Source: Anaerolineae bacterium (GTDB lineage Bacteria; Chloroflexota; Anaerolineae; Promineifilales; Promineifilaceae). Taken from it: a stretch of 30,335 nt of DNA. Below, in pieces: positions 1 to 6,900 of this stretch; positions within the stretch are counted from its first letter, which is position 1, and every line of letters begins with the position of its first letter. The notes below the pieces were generated by a model that searched no databases, had not been told where the DNA came from, and was given only the letters and a program-made list of their open reading frames with translations. The translations under genes were made by a program, and so were the position numbers. The stretch covers positions 1-30,335 of the forward strand of contig JANQGC010000254.1 in assembly GCA_028277515.1 (NCBI GenBank). The letters run 5' to 3'.

Positions 1-245
1 TCCCACTCATGGCTGAGCAGTTCATCACCGTCCAGGAGCCGGTCATCCCCGGCTTCGGCCATCACCTGGAACTGCGCAGCCCAATCTTTCCGTATACTCC
101 GCGCCGGCTGAATGATAATCTGCTTATCCTCCAGGCGCAGTTCAATCTCTTCGCCCAGTTGCGCTTGCTCCAAAAGGGGTTTAGGAATGCGCACCCCTTT
201 AGAATTGCCGATCTTGATGATTCGCGTTTTTATTGTTGTAGCCAT
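1..245 (-). CDS. AbrB/MazE-family antitoxin, partial (3' end outside window)
   Basis: Read on the minus strand from the ATG at 245, the protein starts MATTIKTRIIKIGNSKGVRI and continues through PKPLLEQAQLGEEIELRL. This is the SpoVT/AbrB swapped-hairpin DNA-binding domain of MazE/PemI-type antitoxins (GNSxGVRIP core). An AAGGAA ribosome site lies about 11 bases upstream. The reading frame is open to the window edge (81 codons), so the C-terminal toxin-binding tail is cut off. In this family the antitoxin normally represses its own operon and neutralises an endoribonuclease; a MazF-type toxin gene would be expected just beyond base 1 but cannot be seen. The plus-strand open frame over the same bases is a shadow. 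Confidence 0.85.
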   Translation of the reverse strand, partial: MATTIKTRIIKIGNSKGVRIPKPLLEQAQLGEEIELRLEDKQIIIQPARSIRKDWAAQFQVMAEAGDDRLLDGDELLSHEW

Positions 246-308
246 GGTTTATCATCATTTCCTTGTTCGAGAACTGTAGATACATTGTAATTACTTTCTG
301 TGGTGGAG

Positions 309-674
309 TCAAGCCGATTGCAAGGCTGTGCGTAATGTGTCTGCTGTTTGCGGTCCGCTAAAGGTTTGTTGGACACGGCCGTTTTCATCCAGGACAGCAA
401 AGGTTGGATGCCCACGCAAACCAAATTGCTGCATCAATTGCGCATTTTCTGCTTCCCCGGCATCCAACCTATAGACCCTGGCCTGCCCGCTAAATTCCTG
501 TTCCAACCCATCCACGATGGGCATCATTTCCTGTCAGGGCGGTCAGTTGTCCGTGGTGAACATGACCAGCGCCGGGCCTTGTAGGCTGTAGTATGCATTG
601 TCGGCGGATGGGGCACAGGCGGCGAAAAACAACGGAATAAACAAGAGAAAGATGATGATATATTTCAGTTTCAT
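309..674 (-). CDS. Thioredoxin-like lipoprotein with UxxU active site (selenoprotein, two in-frame UGA)
   Basis: From the ATG at 674 (AAGGA ribosome site 8 bases upstream) one frame gives 121 residues if two TGA codons (543-545 and 534-536) are read as selenocysteine. Residues 1-20 are a lipoprotein signal ending in lipobox FAAC (Cys20). The thioredoxin fold follows: LVMFTTDN-U-PP-U-QEM, Sec44 and Sec47 exactly replacing the CxxC cysteines, then a canonical half with the cis-proline loop GHPTF and the strand AVLDENGRV. It lies 56 bases after the copper ATPase gene on the same strand and is probably co-transcribed. Exported lipid-anchored thioredoxins usually reduce or isomerise disulfides or keep metal-binding thiols reduced; linking this one to copper is inference. 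The final TGA (309-311) is taken as the stop because a TAA follows five codons later and homology ends. The alternative is a pseudogene, but both lesions falling exactly on the catalytic Cys positions argues against it. Confidence 0.85.
506..522 (-). promoter_or_regulatory. Candidate bacterial SECIS hairpin of the UxxU thioredoxin
   Basis: In the mRNA sense the segment is CCCAUC-GUG-GAUGGG, a perfect 6-bp stem (7 with a flanking G-U pair) closed by a GUG loop. The loop begins 18 bases after the second UGA and 27 bases after the first, both within the 16-37 base distance known for bacterial SECIS elements, and its first base is the expected G. One hairpin could therefore serve both UGA codons. 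Confidence 0.65.
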
Positions 675-703
675 TGGCATTGTCCTTACCAGTTGACTTT
701 ACC

Positions 704-736
704 AGGTGACAGTCACTTCTAAAGTGACTGTCACCT
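704..736. repeat. 15-bp inverted repeat (GGTGACAGTCACTT family), copy 1
   Basis: AGGTGACAGTCACTT, a CTA spacer, then its exact complement: a perfect 15-bp hairpin, and each arm contains its own small palindrome GTGACnGTCAC. It contains the stop codon of the copper ATPase and ends about 30 bases upstream of the UxxU thioredoxin start. The same element occurs at 6850-6880 upstream of the other selenoprotein gene. It may be a REP-like repeat, an operator or an mRNA processing/stability hairpin; sequence alone does not decide. Confidence 0.85.
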
Positions 737-2824
737 TGCTGAGAGATCCGTTCCCTTGAGAGTCATAGCGTTGATGGCCACAATGATCGTACTCAGAGAC
801 ATGAGAAATGCGCCCACGGCGGGGGGCATGATGAATCCAATGGGAGCCAGGATGCCCGCGGCGAGGGGGATCATGACAATGTTATAGCCGGCGCCCCACC
901 AGATATTCTGCTTCTGTTTGCGATAGCTGGCCTGGCTCAATTTCAGGATCTTGACCACATCGAGCGGGTTGCTCTTGACCAGGATCAATCCGGCCGACTG
1001 GACGGCGACGTCGGTTCCGCTGCCGATGGCGATGCCGATGTCGGCGCGGGTCAGGGCAGGGGCATCATTGACGCCGTCACCGACCATAGCCACGCGCTTG
1101 CCCTGTTTCTGCAGCTCTTGCACTTTTTGATCTTTATCTTCAGGCAGCACTTCGGCGAAGAACTGGTCAATGTCTAATTTCTCGGCCACGGCCTGGGCCA
1201 CCTGGCGGCTGTCGCCGGTGAGCATCGCCACTTCCACGTTCATCTCATGCAGCGCACGCACGGCCGTTTGGCTCTCCGGCCGAATGACATCAGCCAGGGC
1301 AAAAGCGGCAATCACACGATCGCTACGTACAAGATAGGTGACGCTCTGCCCTTTCTCGCCCGCTTCATGGGCGAATTGGGCCAGGGAAGGTTCCCTTTCT
1401 ATTTCCAGGTACTCTAAGAGCTGCGGGCCACCGACATACACGGCTTGACTGTCGTATCGGGCCTGCACGCCACGCCCTTTGAGAATTTCAAAATCGCTGA
1501 TCGGCGGCCGATCCAGGCTTTGCTCCTCGGCCGCCTGGCGAAGCGCACGGCCGATGGGATGTTCGGAATCCCCTTCGATAGCCGCGGTCAAGGCCAGGGC
1601 CTGTTCGGGATCAATGTCGCCGGCCACGGCCGAATCGACGACGCCGATTTCAGCCTTAGTCAACGTGCCGGTCTTGTCGAAAGTGATGATGTTGAGGTCC
1701 TTGGCCGTTTCCATGGCCTGCCTGTCGCGGATGAGGATGCCGTTGTTAGCGCCCAATGAAGTGGTATTGGCCACGACCAGGGGCACGGCCAGGCCGAGGG
1801 CGTGGGGGCAAGCAATGACCAGTACGGTGACCACGATGGAGATGACCTGCGCGGTCACGCCGCCATAATAGAATGACCAGATGAGACCGGCCACGGTTGC
1901 GGCCAGCAGGGCAGCGTAAAAGAGCCAGGATGCGGCACGGTCGGCCAGAAGCTGGGTTTGCGACTTGCTTTTCTGCGCTTCTTCGACCAGGCGCATGATG
2001 CCGGAGAGAGCGGTCTCTTCCCCCACAGCGGTCAGTTCGACGCGCAGGCTGCCGGCTCCGGCGTTGATCGAGCCGCCGATGACCGGATCATCGACTTGTT
2101 TCTTGACCGGGCGTGATTCGCCGGTGAGCAGCGATTCATCCATGTCGGTCTGCCCTTCAAGCACACGGCCGTCAGCAGGGGCGTTGGCGCCGGGGCGAAT
2201 GAGCACCTTGTCGCCGGTTTGTAATTCGTCGAGGGGTTTTTCGGCCGTGCTGCCGTCGGATAGGATGACTTCGGCCGTGTCGGGCATGAGCCGGGCCAGT
2301 GCATCCAGCGCCCCTGAAGCCTGGCGCACGCTGCGCATCTCCATCCAATGGCCGAGGAGCATGATGTCAATCAGGGTGACCAACTCCCAGAAGAAGTCGT
2401 CGCCGATTTCCCAGACCAGGGTGGCCATGCTGTATATATAGGCAACGCTAATCGCCAGAGAGATGAGGGTCATCATGCCGGGGCTGCGGCCGCGTAGCTC
2501 CCAGCGGGCCATACTGAGAAAGGGCAGGCCACCAATGATAAAAATAACGGAGGCCAAAATGGGCAGCACCCACCGGCTGCCGGGAAATGCGGGCGCGCTG
2601 AAGTTGAACCAGCCCTGGATAGCCGGGCTGTATATGAGGACGGGCAGGCTGAGAATAAGGCAGATCCAAAAGCGGTCCCGGAACATGATTTCATGGCCGG
2701 TGTGGTCTTGATGGCCGCCCTGATGGTCGCTGTGGTCTTGGCCGCTTTGATGATCCTGATGTTCTTGCCGGTCATGATCTTCATGGTCCAGATCATGTCC
2801 ATGATGGTCATTGTGAGTTGTCAT
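731..2824 (-). CDS. copB: P1B-type copper/silver-translocating ATPase, CopB subtype
   Basis: A 697-residue heavy-metal P-type ATPase that exports copper or silver across the cytoplasmic membrane. Residues 1-45 are a His/Asp-rich metal-binding tail. Transmembrane helices follow from about residue 52, then the actuator motif TGES (about 234-237), CPH in the sixth metal-site helix (339-341, the CopB signature rather than CPC), phosphorylation motif DKTGTLT (Asp383), the SEHP loop, and GDGVNDAP before the last helices. The start at 2824 is preferred because TGGAGAAACC lies just upstream; the open frame extends to 3010, but that extra part runs into repeat sequence and lacks a ribosome site. The UxxU thioredoxin lies directly downstream. 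The stop codon falls inside the palindrome at 704-736. Confidence 0.95.
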   Translation of the reverse strand: MTTHNDHHGHDLDHEDHDRQEHQDHQSGQDHSDHQGGHQDHTGHEIMFRDRFWICLILSLPVLIYSPAIQGWFNFSAPAFPGSRWVLPILASVIFIIGGLPFLSMARWELRGRSPGMMTLISLAISVAYIYSMATLVWEIGDDFFWELVTLIDIMLLGHWMEMRSVRQASGALDALARLMPDTAEVILSDGSTAEKPLDELQTGDKVLIRPGANAPADGRVLEGQTDMDESLLTGESRPVKKQVDDPVIGGSINAGAGSLRVELTAVGEETALSGIMRLVEEAQKSKSQTQLLADRAASWLFYAALLAATVAGLIWSFYYGGVTAQVISIVVTVLVIACPHALGLAVPLVVANTTSLGANNGILIRDRQAMETAKDLNIITFDKTGTLTKAEIGVVDSAVAGDIDPEQALALTAAIEGDSEHPIGRALRQAAEEQSLDRPPISDFEILKGRGVQARYDSQAVYVGGPQLLEYLEIEREPSLAQFAHEAGEKGQSVTYLVRSDRVIAAFALADVIRPESQTAVRALHEMNVEVAMLTGDSRQVAQAVAEKLDIDQFFAEVLPEDKDQKVQELQKQGKRVAMVGDGVNDAPALTRADIGIAIGSGTDVAVQSAGLILVKSNPLDVVKILKLSQASYRKQKQNIWWGAGYNIVMIPLAAGILAPIGFIMPPAVGAFLMSLSTIIVAINAMTLKGTDLSAR

Positions 2825-2961
2825 TGGTTTCTCCATTTTATGGATAGTTATTGTACGTCGCCCTGTCATGTGATTTGCCACTGCGAAAAGATAGTGTACT
2901 CGATTGGTGAAAGTGGAAAAAGTGCCATTTGGCGGGTGAAGCATGGTCGTTTGGCGGGTTC

Positions 2962-3017
2962 TGTAGAGCAACCTTTCCAGGTTGTTCAGCAGCCGCAAGC
3001 TAGAAAGCATGCGCTAC
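2962..3017. repeat. Interspersed repeat, TGTAGA(G/A)CAACCTTTCCAGG family, copy 1
   Basis: The segment runs from TGTAGAGCAACCTTTCCAGG through AGCCGCAAGCTAGAAAGC to GCGCTAC. A near-identical copy lies at 10418-10470. Internal complementarity (AACCT..AGGTT, and CTTTC..GAAAG) lets it fold as stacked hairpins. It lies upstream of the copper ATPase and forms the left part of a repeat cluster reaching 3096. Confidence 0.8.
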
Positions 3018-3020
3018 ATT

Positions 3021-3073
3021 GTAGAACAAACTGCCTAATTTTTTCTTTGCGCAAAAAAGGCTTTTTGCGTTAC
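3021..3073. repeat. Interspersed repeat, GTAGAACAAAYTGCCTAATTT family, copy 1
   Basis: About 53 bases from GTAGAACAAACTGCC to GGCTTTTTGCGTTAC. The reverse complement recurs at 4724-4775 with only a few differences, so the two copies form a long-range inverted repeat around the response regulator/kinase genes. The right half contains the small hairpin GCAAAAAAGGCTTTTTGC. Confidence 0.85.
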
Positions 3074-3077
3074 AGGC

Positions 3078-3096
3078 GCAAACAGGAATGTTTACG
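3078..3096. repeat. Short interspersed repeat GCAAACAGGRATGTTTACG, copy 1
   Basis: A 19-base module that recurs at 10395-10413 with one change, again next to the TGTAGA...AACCTTTCC module. It abuts the stop codon of the kinase fragment. Confidence 0.7.
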
Positions 3097-3525
3097 TTAC
3101 GGATGGGCCAGGGATATGGTAAGCAGGGTTCCTGCACCCGGCCGGGATTCAATTGTTAACTGCCCTCCTATTAACTCCGCTCTTTCTTGTATGCCTAGCA
3201 AGCCAAAATGTCCATTGCCGGCCATCTCCGCCGGGCTTCCGGGTACGGTAAAGCCACGGCCGTCATCACGGATAGAAAGCGTGATCCGGCCATTCTCAAA
3301 GGCCAGGTGCACGGCGGCGCAGGTGGCCTGGGCGTGGCGCATGACGTTGCTCAAACCTTCCTGCCCGATGCGATAAAAGGCGAGTTCGATCTCCTGCGGC
3401 AAGCGTCTTTCCCTGCCGGAAACGTGAAAGTCAATGGGGATTTGTAGCGCCTGTGCCATGTCGCGGGTGAGCATATTCAAAGCAGTAACCAGACCCAAAT
3501 CTTCCAAATAAATAGGGCGCAGCAC
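3097..3525 (-). CDS. NarL-type sensor kinase ATPase domain only (truncated or stand-alone)
   Basis: 142 residues from a GTG start, beginning LRPIYLEDLGLVTAL, which in NarX/LiaS-type kinases comes immediately after the phospho-accepting HisKA_3 helices. The whole HATPase domain is present: N-box GQEGLSNVMRHAQA (about 54-67), DDGRGF (about 87-92), and GHFGLLGIQERAELIGG (about 105-121). No histidine-box, sensor or membrane segment precedes it. The start codon lies two bases after the stop codon of the response regulator, so the pair is translationally coupled with the regulator first. It may be a remnant of a full kinase, or an anti-sigma-like or partner ATPase module acting with another protein. 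Extending the frame upstream into the regulator gene gives no kinase sequence. Confidence 0.8.
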   Translation of the reverse strand: MLRPIYLEDLGLVTALNMLTRDMAQALQIPIDFHVSGRERRLPQEIELAFYRIGQEGLSNVMRHAQATCAAVHLAFENGRITLSIRDDGRGFTVPGSPAEMAGNGHFGLLGIQERAELIGGQLTIESRPGAGTLLTISLAHP

Positions 3526-3527
3526 AG

Positions 3528-4193
3528 CTACTCCAATTCGGCTTCGATCAATCCCAGGGAGACGGCGCGCATCACGGCTTCCGTGCGGCTGCCGGCCTGC
3601 AGCTTGCTGTAAGTCTTGGCCAGGTGACCTTGCACGGTTCGGTCGCTGATGCCCAACTGCATACCGATGGCTTTGTTGGTGAATCCTTTGCCGGCCAGGG
3701 TCAGCACTTCTAATTCGCGGCCGGTGAGCGATTCATAGGCCATCGTGGTCCTGTTTGACGGCCGCTGCCCGGAGATATGGACCATTAACTTCTGGGCAAT
3801 GGCCGGATCAAGGGCGGATTTGCCTTCGTATACATCACGCACAGCCTGCACAATCTCTACAGGCGAGGCTGTTTTTAGCACGTAACCATTAGCCCCGGCC
3901 TGCAAAACAGCCAATACATAGGGATCGTAGTCATAAGCGGTTAAGACCAGGACCCCAATCTCCGGGTAATTGGCGCGAATCCAGCGCGTGACCTCAATTC
4001 CGCTGGCCTCCGGCATCTGGATGTCGAGCACGGCGACATCCGGCTTGTGCTGTGCGATCAGGGATTGTGCTACCTGGCCATCATCCGCTTCGGCGACGAC
4101 GGTGATGTCGGGAGCATGATCGAGAAATAGGCGGATTCCGGCGCGAACGACGGCATGATCATCGGCCAAAATAGTGTGAATGGGTTCACTCAT
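3528..4193 (-). CDS. NarL/FixJ-family response regulator
   Basis: 221 residues. Receiver domain at 1-120 with acidic pocket Asp11/Asp12, phospho-acceptor Asp57 (VLDIQMPEASG) and Lys107. A LuxR/GerE helix-turn-helix near the C-terminus (LTGRELEVLTLAGKGFTNKAIG, then GISDRTVQGHLAKTYSKL) binds DNA once the receiver is phosphorylated. The start MSEPIHT at 4193 is chosen because the receiver begins there; a TTG at 4235 would add 14 residues unlike the family. There is no good ribosome site, but the ATG overlaps the end of a small membrane ORF (stop at 4186), so translational coupling is likely. The kinase fragment follows at once. Its targets are not evident. Confidence 0.92.
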   Translation of the reverse strand: MSEPIHTILADDHAVVRAGIRLFLDHAPDITVVAEADDGQVAQSLIAQHKPDVAVLDIQMPEASGIEVTRWIRANYPEIGVLVLTAYDYDPYVLAVLQAGANGYVLKTASPVEIVQAVRDVYEGKSALDPAIAQKLMVHISGQRPSNRTTMAYESLTGRELEVLTLAGKGFTNKAIGMQLGISDRTVQGHLAKTYSKLQAGSRTEAVMRAVSLGLIEAELE

Positions 4194-4338
4194 AAGTAAA
4201 ACTGCGCTGGAGGTTGGGAAAGATAAACCATACAATGCCCAGCGAAAAGATAATCCCGCTTATGAGGCGCATCCAGGAGTTAAACGATCCCAGCCCATCT
4301 CCTTTATAAAAGTTAGCCGGAAAAACATGGTTGGTCAA
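4186..4338 (-). CDS. Possible 50-residue single-span membrane protein
   Basis: This frame starts with TTG at 4338, behind an AGGGGA ribosome site at 7-base spacing, and ends with a TGA overlapping the first codons of the response regulator. Residues about 22-41 (WMRLISGIIFSLGIVWFIFP) form a hydrophobic helix, followed by a short polar tail. I do not recognise the family. The overlap and the good ribosome site suggest a real leader gene that couples translation of the regulator. It could also be the remnant of the membrane portion missing from the kinase fragment. The coding call is tentative because the start codon is rare and the peptide short. Confidence 0.4.
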   Translation of the reverse strand: MTNHVFPANFYKGDGLGSFNSWMRLISGIIFSLGIVWFIFPNLQRSFTYE

Positions 4339-4444
4339 ATATCATTCCCCTATGAAAGGCTTAGAAATAATGCTTTTTCGGCCACCTTTTTATAGGATCG
4401 GGCGACATTCATCATATTGATGTAATTTGGAAGGAGAAGCTTTC

Positions 4445-4780
4445 TTGAAAAAAGCAGACGTATGGACAGGTCGATCCCTGGTTTCGACGCTATTGAAGGA
4501 CTTGGGAATGCTGCTGCTGCCGCTCATGGTAGGGCTAATCACCGGTTGCAGCGCGCCGACGGAGGAGGTCCCCGCGGTTGCGGCCACCAGCCCGCCTGAG
4601 GAAAACGCCCTGGAAGCGGTGACGCCGGCGGCCAGGCAGACGGATACGCCGGTCGTAGAAACGTCTGAGCCACCTGAGCTAACGGCCGTTCCGGTAACCG
4701 GCGTTGAAGAAGAGCTTGCGGCCGTAACGCAAAAAGCCTTTTTTGCGGCTGAACAAATTAGGCAATTTGTTCTACGTTGA
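4445..4780 (+). CDS. Small lipoprotein of unknown function, 3' end formed by a repeat
   Basis: 111 residues from TTG at 4445, chosen because AAGGAG lies 8 bases upstream; an in-frame TTG at 4427 lies before that site. The N-terminus is a signal peptide with a basic start, the hydrophobic run LLLPLMVGL and lipobox ITGC, so the protein should be lipid-anchored outside the membrane. The rest is low-complexity Pro/Thr/Ala/Glu-rich sequence with no domain. The last 18 or so residues (TQKAFFAAEQIRQFVLR) are encoded by the repeat at 4724-4775, which suggests the repeat inserted into or captured the 3' end and now supplies the stop codon. It is oriented toward the next lipoprotein gene. Confidence 0.6.
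   Translation: MKKADVWTGRSLVSTLLKDLGMLLLPLMVGLITGCSAPTEEVPAVAATSPPEENALEAVTPAARQTDTPVVETSEPPELTAVPVTGVEEELAAVTQKAFFAAEQIRQFVLR
4724..4775. repeat. Interspersed repeat, GTAGAACAAAYTGCCTAATTT family, copy 2 (inverted)
   Basis: Reverse complement of the element at 3021-3073 with few mismatches. It overlaps the coding end of the small lipoprotein. A further short GTTCTAC follows at about 4783-4789. Confidence 0.85.
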
Positions 4781-4893
4781 TTGTTCTACAGTACTGCAAA
4801 GCGGCAGCAATAAATCATGAGAAGGCCACTCTTACGGGAGCGATAGAGGTAAAATAGAGCAAAATAGCCGGCAGAATTAAAGGAGAGGAAACC

Positions 4894-6705
4894 ATGAAGA
4901 AGAAGTGGTTTGTTTATATATTAGCCACCATTTTACTCGGTTTGTCATTGAGCGCCTGTTCGACCCTGGAAGGTATTTTGCCGGGGGGTGACGCTGAACC
5001 GGCGGCCGACGACAGCGGGGCAGTGGTCCCCACGGCGACGAATGGTAACGGAGCGACAAACGCAGGGGGTGAACCTGTTTTGGGGGCAGCCACCGTGCAG
5101 GATATTGAGATCCTGATCCTGGAAAGTTTCCCGGTGCAGGTTAATGTGCAAATTAACGGCGTCTTTCCCGATGACTGCACGACGATCAATGATATAGTCA
5201 GCCAGCATGAGGGGCAGAATTTCAACGTTGCAGTGACCACGCTGCAAGAGCCTGGACCCGACTGTCAAAGCGGTGAGGTGCCTTTTGACACAGTTCATCC
5301 TCTGGATGTGGCCGGTCTTGCGGCCGGGACCTACACGGTAGATGTTAACGGCGTGCGCGGCGCTTTCACGCTTGATATTGATAATGTGCTCCAGGAAGAA
5401 CCGATGGCCGAAGAACCAACGGCCGAAATGACGGAAGAGCCGTCGACTGAGCCGGAAGCGGGGGGGTCTTTTTCGCTGACCGGCCGGGTGTGGCATGATG
5501 AGTGCGTTAACGCCGGGGACGGCACGGACAATGTGCCCGAAGGCTGTGCAGCGGCGGATGACGGCAGCCTGGTGGCCGACGGCCTGCTGCAAGGCGAACT
5601 GGGCATCGAGGGCGTCCTGGTAGATTTAGGCGCCGGGGCCTGTCCGGTGACGGAAGTGATCATCACCTCGGCTACGGACGTCGATGGCGTTTTTAGTTTT
5701 GGCAACCTGGAAGCGGCCGAATATTGCCTCTCGATTGATACGACGGGGCTGCAAAATGAGGCGATTCTCGCGCCTGGCCGGTGGAGCGCGCCGGCGGGCA
5801 GCGACGGCCAAGTATCCGTCCAGGTCGGTGATGACGCCCTGGCTGATGAGGTTTTATTTGGCTGGGACTTTGAGCTGCTGCCGATCAACCTGGCCGACTG
5901 TGAAAACAGTTTTGAGTTCGTTGATGATCTCACCATTCCTGATGATACCGTTCTTCCGCCAGGAGAATCATTCACGAAAGAATGGCAGGTGCGCAACAAC
6001 GGCACCTGTCCCTGGACGGAGGAATATGCGGTCGTCTTTATCGGCGGCGATCAGATGGAAGCACAGGAAGCGATTTCTCTGACGCAGTCCGTAGCCGTGG
6101 CCCAAACCCTGGATATCGCCGTGGATATGGTGGCCCCGGAGGAGCCGGGCACGTATCGTGGCAACTGGCAATTGGCCGATGATCAAGGGGAACTGTTCGG
6201 CATCGACGGCAATATTGATGATGCATTCTGGCTGCAGATTGTGGTCGAGGAAGGGGCAGAGCCGCCATCGACACCGGAGCCTAATTCGGGGGCGATCGGC
6301 GGCGTGGTCTGGGATGATTTCTGCATCAACAGCAATCCCGGCCGCGGCTGTGTGGAGTCGGTGACGGCCGGGGTCTTCGTGGCCGATGGCGCATTTGACG
6401 GGCTGGAGGTAGCGTTGCCGGAGATTACGATCGGCCTGGCCGAGGATGCCTGTCCGGGGGACGGTAGTTTGCCGGATGATGTGCTGGCGACGGCTGTGAC
6501 GGATGAGGATGGCACTTATCTCTTTGAAAACCTGTCTGAAGGAACGTACTGTATCTATATGGATGCCTTGAGTGAGGAAAATGTAGATTTGCTCATTCCC
6601 GGCAACTGGACCTGGCCGGCGCAAGGGGTCGGACGGTACAGCTTCGTCCTGGACCCGGGCGAACAGGCGTTGGATCTGGATTTTGGTTGGGATTATGTAG
6701 ACTAA
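4894..6705 (+). CDS. Large lipoprotein with NBR1/FW Ig-like domain and two SdrB-like domains
   Basis: 603 residues; ATG with a strong AAAGGAGAGG ribosome site. Residues 1-22 are a lipoprotein signal (LSLSAC). A beta-rich N-terminal domain (about 60-165) precedes a Glu/Thr-rich linker. SdrD-B/prealbumin-like domains lie at about 190-325 (LTGRVWHDECVNAG ... YCLSID) and 466-603 (IGGVVWDDFCINSN ... YCIYMD), clearly duplicates of each other. Between them, at about 335-455, is an NBR1-type FW Ig domain with its signature WQVRNNGTCPW and PGTYRGNWQL. Such modular lipoproteins are common on Chloroflexota cell surfaces; the function is probably adhesion or structure, and no catalytic residues are visible. 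Paired cysteines in the modules suggest disulfides, which might need the exported thioredoxin nearby; that link is inference. Confidence 0.9.
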   Translation: MKKKWFVYILATILLGLSLSACSTLEGILPGGDAEPAADDSGAVVPTATNGNGATNAGGEPVLGAATVQDIEILILESFPVQVNVQINGVFPDDCTTINDIVSQHEGQNFNVAVTTLQEPGPDCQSGEVPFDTVHPLDVAGLAAGTYTVDVNGVRGAFTLDIDNVLQEEPMAEEPTAEMTEEPSTEPEAGGSFSLTGRVWHDECVNAGDGTDNVPEGCAAADDGSLVADGLLQGELGIEGVLVDLGAGACPVTEVIITSATDVDGVFSFGNLEAAEYCLSIDTTGLQNEAILAPGRWSAPAGSDGQVSVQVGDDALADEVLFGWDFELLPINLADCENSFEFVDDLTIPDDTVLPPGESFTKEWQVRNNGTCPWTEEYAVVFIGGDQMEAQEAISLTQSVAVAQTLDIAVDMVAPEEPGTYRGNWQLADDQGELFGIDGNIDDAFWLQIVVEEGAEPPSTPEPNSGAIGGVVWDDFCINSNPGRGCVESVTAGVFVADGAFDGLEVALPEITIGLAEDACPGDGSLPDDVLATAVTDEDGTYLFENLSEGTYCIYMDALSEENVDLLIPGNWTWPAQGVGRYSFVLDPGEQALDLDFGWDYVD

Positions 6706-6849
6706 CTCTTTCTCCGCTTCGATGCTGCGCACCTTTTAATGAGACGGCCGTCATGGGTCGGATGTGATGAATGTCATGTCTTGAATCGTATAGGCCATTT
6801 GGCGCATGCGCCGGCTCAGGGAATTTGTTACTGTGTGGCCAGTGAAACA

Positions 6850-6880
6850 GGTGACAGTCACTTGATAAGTGACTGTTACC
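6850..6880. repeat. Inverted repeat (GGTGACAGTCACTT family), copy 2
   Basis: GGTGACAGTCACTT-GAT-AAGTGACTGTTACC, a 14-bp stem with one G-U pair, nearly identical to 704-736. It ends 20 bases before the start codon of the DUF411 selenoprotein. The leader between 6706 and 6849 contains no recognisable gene. Confidence 0.85.
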
Positions 6881-6900
6881 CTATGAAAAGGAAAAAGTCT

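Noticed and set aside
9..290. Plus-strand 93-residue frame
   Set aside because: It is the shadow of the AbrB/MazE antitoxin gene on the minus strand.
309..674. Thioredoxin-like gene as a pseudogene or an organism with TGA recoded as an ordinary amino acid
   Set aside because: Many other genes here end in TGA and use TGG for Trp, and the only in-frame TGAs found are at catalytic Cys positions in two redox/metal proteins with otherwise intact frames.
2825..3010. Upstream extension of the copper ATPase to 3010
   Set aside because: It would be encoded by interspersed repeat sequence, has no ribosome site, and does not resemble CopB N-termini.
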